DNA of 10,594 nucleotides, from assembly GCA_002398515.1 (NCBI GenBank), contig DGZL01000166.1, positions 1,986 through 12,579 on the forward strand, read 5' to 3'. The stretch comes from Firmicutes bacterium UBA4981. GTDB taxonomy: Bacteria; Bacillota; SHA-98; UBA4971. Under the pieces are notes generated by a model. That model had not been told where the DNA came from. It searched no databases and saw only the letters and a program-made list of their open reading frames with translations. The stretch's first letter is position 1; every line of letters starts with the position of its first letter. This document shows positions 6,120-10,594 of this stretch, piece by piece. The position numbers and the translations under genes are program-made.

Positions 6120-8588
6120 ATGACCAAAGCACTTTTTGTAGATCCTAAAGCGCTAAGGGAAAAAGGAGAAGTAACATTTACCACCATTCCGGTAAACCGG
6201 TATGACAAGACTATTGAAGAGGAGAAAAGCAATTATCGAAACGAAGATCTCCTTCGCATTTATCGGGATATGGCAATAATCCGGGAATTTGAAACGATGT
6301 TGAATCTGATTAAGACAACCGGTGAGTATAACGGCATCAAATACAATTATCCCGGTCCTGCTCACCTTTCCATCGGCCAGGAGGCGTCAGCCGTCGGCCA
6401 GGCCTATCTGCTGGATAAGGATGACTTCATATTCGGTTCACACCGGAGTCACGGTGAAGTATTAGCCAAAGGGCTTTCTGCCATTGAGAAGATGACTGAT
6501 GATGAACTGATGGAGATTATGCGGACTTGCTCTGACGGTTTGATTTTGAGGATCGTGGAAGGGAAGCAGAAGACGAATACTACCAGGGAACTAGCTATCG
6601 ATTTTTTGTTATACGGGATGTTGGCGGAGATTTTTGGCAGCGAGACCGGTTTCCAAAAAGGGCTGGGCGGTTCCATGCATGTCTTCTTTACCCCTTTTGG
6701 CATTTATCCCAATAACGCCATAGTCGGAGGATCCGCCGGAGTCGCTATGGGAGCTGCCCTCTTTAAGAAGGTCAACCGTAAGAAGGGAATAGTTGTTTCC
6801 AATGTCGGTGACGGCGCCTTAGGATGCGGCCCGGTCTGGGAGGCCATGAATATGGCAACCATGGATCAGTTCAATACCTTGTGGGAAGAGGGGTACAAAG
6901 GCGGACTCCCTATTCTCTTTAATTTCTTTAACAACAGCTATGGAATGGGAGGCCAGACCTCAGGCGAGACCATGGGCTACGGGATATTGGCAAGAATCGG
7001 GGCAGGTCTTAACCCTGACCAAATGCATGCTGAGAGAGTCGACGGCCATAACCCATTGGCTGTGATAGACGCCATGCGTAGAAAGACTCAAATACTGAAG
7101 GAGAATCAAGGTCCCGTTTTACTTGATACTCTTACATACCGGGTAACCGGGCATTCGCCATCAGATTCTTCGAGTTACCGAACAAAAGAAGAGATAGAGG
7201 CTTGGGTCAACGTGGATTCTCTTGATAGGTATAAGGAAGACTTGATCAGGAACAAGGTAGCTAAGGAAGAAGATTTCCATAGAATTCTGGAAGAGGCCAA
7301 GGAACTGATTACCGAGATTTGTGCCTTAGCTATAAACGACAATGTGTCGCCGAGAATGGATCTTGTGGCAAATCCTGATGTCATCGGTGATCTGATGTTT
7401 TCCAATGAGCGAAAGGAAAAGATGGATGACAGAGAATGCGAGGTATTAATACCTAAAGATGAGAATCCTCGAGTCAGGCAAATAGCGCGAAAGATAAGAT
7501 TTGGCATGGAGAACGGGGAACCGGTCCCAAAGAACAAGGTGTTTCAGTTGAGAGACGGAGTGTTTGAAGCTGTACTTGACAAATTCTATCAAGATCCCAC
7601 TTTGATTGCTTACGGTGAGGACAATCGCGACTGGGGCGGGGCATTTGCTGTATACAGAGGATTAACCGAATCTTTGCCCTATCACCGATTTTTCAACACT
7701 CCTATTTCTGAAGCTGCTATTGTCGCCTCAGCGACAGGTTATGCAATATGCGGCGGCAGAGTAATCGCTGAGTTGATGTACTGTGATTTCCTGGGCCGAG
7801 CCGGAGACGAAGTCTTTAACCAACTACCGAAATGGCAGGCGATGAGTGCGGGTGAGCTCAAAATGCCGGTGGTGTTAAGAGTATCTGTCGGTTCTAAATA
7901 CGGAGCCCAACACTCCCAGGACTGGACTTCTCTTACCGCGCATATTCCCGGCTTAAAAGTAGTCTTCCCTGCGACTCCGTATGATGCCAAGGGGTTAATG
8001 AACAGCGCTCTGTCTGGAACTGACCCTGTTGTATTCTTTGAAAGTCAACGCATCTATGATATGGGGGAGCTTTTCCACCCGGGAGGCGTGCCTGAAGGTT
8101 ACTACGAGGTCCCCATCGGTGAACCTGATATAAAAAGGGAAGGAAAAGACCTTACTATCTTAAGCGTTGGCGCTACATTGTACCGGGTTCTGGATGCAGC
8201 TGAAATACTGAAAGAGAAGTACAATCTCTCCACAGAGATTATTGATGCCCGGACACTGGTTCCGTTCAATTATGAAAAAGTGCTGGAATCAGTTAAGAAG
8301 ACAGGTAGAATTCTGCTTACCAGTGATGCCTGCGAGCGGGGTTCTCACCTTAAAGACATGGCTCAGACCATCAGTGAGTTGGCCTTTGATTACCTGGACG
8401 CTCCACCGGTTGTAATTGGCGCAAGAAACTGGATTACTCCCGCTTACGAACTGGAATCGCACTTCTTCCCGCAACCTACGTGGATCATAGACGCAATCCA
8501 CGAGAAGATATTGCCGCTTAAGGGACATACACCGCTTACCAATTTTACTCCCGGCGAGCAGATCAGACTTAATAAGCTAGGCGTCTAG
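6120..8588 (+). CDS. Fused alpha-beta E1 of a thiamine-diphosphate dehydrogenase complex
   Basis: This single 822-aa chain carries both E1 subunits, usually two proteins of about 330 aa each. It should bind TPP, attack a 2-oxo acid or alpha-hydroxyketone, and reductively acylate the lipoyl arm of E2. The alpha half (about 40-410) shows HRSH (108-111), GLGGSMH (181-187), the TPP/Mg motif GDG (230-232) to NN (271-272), and the loop GHSPSDSSSYRTKEE (344-358). The beta half (about 472-822) has catalytic-type Glu531 in PISEAA and His598 in GAQHSQD. Two insertions stand out in the alpha half: about 35-40 extra residues near 120-162, and about a dozen between GDG and NN (about 249-262). A charged linker (about 410-471) joins the halves. 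ATG 6120 follows AAGGAG (6106-6111) at 8 nt; a TTG at 6084 is not needed. The substrate is not evident: acetoin, a branched 2-oxo acid or a sugar-derived ketol are all possible. Confidence 0.9.
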   Translation: MTKALFVDPKALREKGEVTFTTIPVNRYDKTIEEEKSNYRNEDLLRIYRDMAIIREFETMLNLIKTTGEYNGIKYNYPGPAHLSIGQEASAVGQAYLLDKDDFIFGSHRSHGEVLAKGLSAIEKMTDDELMEIMRTCSDGLILRIVEGKQKTNTTRELAIDFLLYGMLAEIFGSETGFQKGLGGSMHVFFTPFGIYPNNAIVGGSAGVAMGAALFKKVNRKKGIVVSNVGDGALGCGPVWEAMNMATMDQFNTLWEEGYKGGLPILFNFFNNSYGMGGQTSGETMGYGILARIGAGLNPDQMHAERVDGHNPLAVIDAMRRKTQILKENQGPVLLDTLTYRVTGHSPSDSSSYRTKEEIEAWVNVDSLDRYKEDLIRNKVAKEEDFHRILEEAKELITEICALAINDNVSPRMDLVANPDVIGDLMFSNERKEKMDDRECEVLIPKDENPRVRQIARKIRFGMENGEPVPKNKVFQLRDGVFEAVLDKFYQDPTLIAYGEDNRDWGGAFAVYRGLTESLPYHRFFNTPISEAAIVASATGYAICGGRVIAELMYCDFLGRAGDEVFNQLPKWQAMSAGELKMPVVLRVSVGSKYGAQHSQDWTSLTAHIPGLKVVFPATPYDAKGLMNSALSGTDPVVFFESQRIYDMGELFHPGGVPEGYYEVPIGEPDIKREGKDLTILSVGATLYRVLDAAEILKEKYNLSTEIIDARTLVPFNYEKVLESVKKTGRILLTSDACERGSHLKDMAQTISELAFDYLDAPPVVIGARNWITPAYELESHFFPQPTWIIDAIHEKILPLKGHTPLTNFTPGEQIRLNKLGV

Positions 8589-8779
8589 GAGAGAAGTGAC
8601 ATCAGCCGGGAGAGTGGCAAATGTGCAGGAGTTTATATGTTTTTGTAGAATGTACTGACGAAAGAGATTTCAGCAATGAATGAATGTGCAGAGAATCCTA
8701 TCGCATTTTCAGAAAGCATACTAATGATGTCCGGCTAACACACGAGGCAACTGGTCCAGGTCTATGAGGAGGACTATAA
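8589..8779. other. Intergenic gap between E1 and the VOC gene
   Basis: This 191-nt gap has no terminator hairpin with T-run and no clear promoter. A short direct repeat AATGTGCAG occurs at 8620-8628 and 8683-8691. A 20-codon frame (8676-8738) has no good ribosome binding site or recognisable product. The AGGAGGA site of the VOC gene closes the gap. Confidence 0.4.
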
Positions 8780-9322
8780 ATGAAGAGCAATTTCGCTGAT
8801 AAATCAGATAACAGAGTCGATTTTCTGGCTAATGGGATCGCTCAAGTTTGTCTGATAGTTGAGGACATTGAAAAAGCAGTGAAGAACTATTGGGATGTCT
8901 TTGGAATAGGACCATGGCAGTTTTATACGTACGGTAAACCGCTTGTAAAAAGAATGACAAGACACGGTAAACCTACGGAGTATAAGATGAAGGTTGCCTT
9001 AGCCAACATAGGTCCTCTTAGGATCGAATTAATTCAGCCATTAGAAGGCGATACGGTCTACAGCGAGTTTGTCAAAGAACATGGTTATGGAGTTCATCAT
9101 TTTGGCGTACTCGTCGATGATATGCAAGAAGCTATGAGCAAAGCAGAGCAGGCCGGTTTTACTGTTACGCAAGACGGTGCAGGCTTTGGTCCGGACGATG
9201 ACGGACATTATGCTTATTTGAATACTGAGGATTTAATCGGTACAACAATTGAATTGATCGAACGACCGAAAAGAAGGCATGAGCCTGAGAGAGTATTTCC
9301 CCTTCCGGATGACGATGAATGA
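8780..9322 (+). CDS. VOC superfamily (glyoxalase/epimerase fold) protein
   Basis: This 180-aa cytoplasmic protein has two paired beta-alpha-beta modules of the vicinal oxygen chelate fold: about residues 17-87 (starting IAQVCLIVEDIEKAVKNYW) and about 103-161 (starting GVHHFGVLVDDM). The expected metal-ligand positions hold Gln22, Glu83, His107 and Glu158, the same Gln/Glu/His/Glu set as human glyoxalase I. A metal-dependent activity is therefore plausible. Family members are glyoxalases, methylmalonyl-CoA epimerase-like isomerases and dioxygenases; I cannot choose between them. A charged tail ends in DDDE. ATG 8780 has an excellent AGGAGGA (8767-8773) 6 nt upstream. It lies 191 nt after E1 with no terminator seen, so probably in the same operon. 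An isomerase or epimerase working on a keto intermediate between the dehydrogenase (SDR) and E1 steps would fit. Confidence 0.82.
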   Translation: MKSNFADKSDNRVDFLANGIAQVCLIVEDIEKAVKNYWDVFGIGPWQFYTYGKPLVKRMTRHGKPTEYKMKVALANIGPLRIELIQPLEGDTVYSEFVKEHGYGVHHFGVLVDDMQEAMSKAEQAGFTVTQDGAGFGPDDDGHYAYLNTEDLIGTTIELIERPKRRHEPERVFPLPDDDE

Positions 9323-9393
9323 TTTGCTCAAACTATATAGTTGATATTGCTGCTTGAGTTCAAAGTTCTATCGAAAATGGAGGAGATCTTGAA

Positions 9394-10188
9394 ATGGTGA
9401 CTGTTGATCTTGAGGGGAAAATCGCCATTGTGACCGGGGGAGCAAATGGGATTGGAAAAGCTGCTTCTATCAAATTGGCTAAGGCAGGGGCACAGGTAGT
9501 AGTCTGTGACATTAACTATGAAGGGGCTGAAGCGGTAGCTGAAGAAATCCGGAAGACCGGCGGTAATGGCAGAGCTGTAAAAACAGATGTTTCCAATGAA
9601 GATGATGTAAATGCGCTTGTAAACCAGACCCTTTCTGAGTTCAATCACATTGATATACTGGTTAATAACGCGGGAGTCAGTAGGGCAATTAAGTTTATCG
9701 ATACAGACCTGGCTCAGTTTGAAAAATTCCTCAACGTTAATGTCAGAGGAGTTTTTTTATGCTGCCAGGCAGTGTTGCCTCATATGATCAGGCAAAACCA
9801 CGGGAAGATAGTTAATGTTTCTTCAATTGCCGGCAGGGAGGCTGACGAGTTTTTCGTTGTCTACTCTGCTACCAAGTTCGCTGTCATAGGATTAACCCAG
9901 GGGCTTGCAAAAGAAATGGCAGAATACAACATTAACGTAAATGCCGTATGTCCCGGAATAGTAAGAACTGAGCTCTGGGAGAACCTTCTGAGGCAGTTGA
10001 AAACCAGTAATGAGTATCAGAATCTTGATAACGAGCAGATCTGGGATCAATTCATGACCACAATACCAATGAGGCGGTCTCAGGAGCCTGAGGATATTGC
10101 CAATGCTATTGTCTTTCTGAGTTCAGATTTGGCTAAGAATATTACCGGTCAAGCACTCAACATATGTGGAGGACTTCGGCCTCGTTAA
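9394..10188 (+). CDS. NAD-dependent short-chain dehydrogenase/reductase (SDR)
   Basis: This is a classical SDR of 264 aa that interconverts an alcohol and a ketone, probably on a sugar, polyol or small hydroxy compound. The Rossmann motif TGGANGIG is at residues 14-21. Asp39 at the end of the second strand predicts NAD(H) rather than NADP(H). NNAG lies at 91-94. The catalytic tetrad is Asn116, Ser144, Tyr157 and Lys161 (YSATK). PG and TEL (187-194) follow the active site. The C-terminus reads ITGQALNICGG, with Cys in place of the more usual Asp of DGG. Sequence alone does not fix the substrate; fatty-acid ketoreductases share the fold, but the catabolic setting favours a polyol or ketol dehydrogenase. 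GGAGGAG (9379-9385) lies 8 nt before ATG 9394. It is 71 nt after the VOC gene and 96 nt before the transporter gene, so likely in one transcript. Confidence 0.9.
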   Translation: MVTVDLEGKIAIVTGGANGIGKAASIKLAKAGAQVVVCDINYEGAEAVAEEIRKTGGNGRAVKTDVSNEDDVNALVNQTLSEFNHIDILVNNAGVSRAIKFIDTDLAQFEKFLNVNVRGVFLCCQAVLPHMIRQNHGKIVNVSSIAGREADEFFVVYSATKFAVIGLTQGLAKEMAEYNINVNAVCPGIVRTELWENLLRQLKTSNEYQNLDNEQIWDQFMTTIPMRRSQEPEDIANAIVFLSSDLAKNITGQALNICGGLRPR

Positions 10189-10284
10189 GAATGGTTCATG
10201 AGTTATTAGGAGGTGAGGAGCAGACAAAGTAGTCCCGTGTTCATTCTCGCAAGTATTGAATACTCTAAAGGAGGAGACAGGCAA

Positions 10285-10594
10285 GTGAAAAAAACACTGC
10301 GAATTTCGTTGTTGACAGTTGCATTAGTGGTCTTCTTAGTTGGTTGGGGGGTTCAAGCTGCAGATGACAAACCTCTAAAGGGAGTTACTATCACCTTTGC
10401 CGTTCAATCAATGCCGACAATGACAAAAGCAATAGCCATGTTACCTCAGTTTACAGAAGAGACGGGAGTCAATGTCAAAGTAGACTTAATGCCTTATGAC
10501 AGTCTGGTTCAGAAGATAACCATTGACTTGACTACCGGGACTAAGCAGTATGATGTCTTCTGGATGGAACCTACCTGGTTAGGAAGATTCAAGA
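10285..10594 (+). CDS. ABC transporter substrate-binding protein, family 1 (partial, cut by window edge)
   Basis: The first 103 codons are visible and the frame is open at the window end. Residues 1-25 are a signal peptide: basic MKKTLR, a hydrophobic core, then VQA with cleavage predicted before ADD. There is no cysteine, hence no lipobox, and the protein is predicted to be secreted rather than lipid-anchored. The mature start matches the first lobe of family-1 extracellular solute-binding proteins (ITFAVQ, then FTEETGVNVKVDLMPYDSL and YDVFWMEPTWLGRF), which usually bind sugars or oligosaccharides. GTG 10285 has a very strong AAAGGAGGAG (10267-10276) 8 nt upstream. The frame stays open back to GTG 10213, but starting there would put 24 residues before the signal peptide. 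Permease genes would be expected just to the right. It probably imports the substrate of this operon. Confidence 0.88.
   Translation, partial: MKKTLRISLLTVALVVFLVGWGVQAADDKPLKGVTITFAVQSMPTMTKAIAMLPQFTEETGVNVKVDLMPYDSLVQKITIDLTTGTKQYDVFWMEPTWLGRFK

Noticed and set aside
3263..8588. Direct assignment as the acetoin dehydrogenase operon (acoABCL)
   Set aside because: The E1 subunits are fused and carry insertions, the gene order is reversed, and the neighbours suggest a carbohydrate-like substrate. The chemistry may be related but the gene names would be unsafe.
8676..8738. 20-codon frame between E1 and the VOC gene
   Set aside because: There is no ribosome binding site at proper spacing and no recognisable or hydrophobic product. 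It is consistent with chance.
10213..10284. In-frame GTG start 24 codons upstream of the solute-binding protein
   Set aside because: It would put a charged segment before the signal peptide, while GTG 10285 has the better-placed AAAGGAGGAG. The upstream AGGAGG overlaps the GTG 10213 itself.
1..10594. CRISPR arrays, insertion sequences, tRNA or rRNA genes
   Set aside because: No spaced direct repeats of suitable length, transposase motifs, terminal inverted repeats or RNA-gene signatures were seen. The only tandem repeat (108-157) has no spacers.

Overview
The window looks like part of a chromosome from an anaerobic, Firmicutes-type bacterium, most likely a Clostridia or Peptococcaceae-like lineage. 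This is inferred from strong AGGAGG-type ribosome binding sites, sigma-A-like promoters, a YkuD/peptidoglycan-binding L,D-transpeptidase, a small SpoVT-AbrB protein and a SorC-family regulator. All recognised genes lie on the + strand. One point against a classical monoderm Firmicute is that the ABC substrate-binding protein at the right edge has a plain signal peptide without a lipobox cysteine, which would suit a diderm envelope. The lineage is therefore a moderate-confidence inference.

Layout. Positions 1-349 are non-coding and hold a degenerate 10-bp tandem repeat and a GC-rich dyad. At 350-1204 is a membrane-anchored L,D-transpeptidase whose start is uncertain, possibly because of a frameshift in a run of five Gs. 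At 1382-1576 is a 64-aa AbrB-like DNA-binding protein behind a good promoter. Positions 1577-1923 are mostly non-coding, with a second promoter and a very small hydrophobic reading frame. At 1924-2868 is a SorC/DeoR-type sugar-sensing regulator. Positions 2869-3262 are a non-coding control region with several dyads.

From 3263 to the right edge runs a probable catabolic operon: a dihydrolipoamide acyltransferase (E2), a dihydrolipoamide dehydrogenase (E3), a single-chain E1 in which the alpha and beta subunits of a thiamine-diphosphate (TPP) dehydrogenase are fused (822 aa), a VOC/glyoxalase-fold protein, an NAD-type short-chain dehydrogenase (SDR), and the start of an ABC transporter substrate-binding protein cut by the window edge.

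Working together (inference): the ABC system would import a small carbohydrate-like or polyol-like compound and the SDR would oxidise an alcohol to a ketone. The VOC protein could isomerise or epimerise an intermediate. The E1-E2-E3 complex would then cleave an alpha-hydroxyketone or decarboxylate a 2-oxo acid, loading the acyl group on lipoate and releasing acyl-CoA plus NADH. The layout resembles acetoin dehydrogenase systems in chemistry. The fused and expanded E1, the E2-E3-E1 gene order, the sugar-type regulator and the transporter argue that the substrate is not simply acetoin and may belong to an undescribed pathway.
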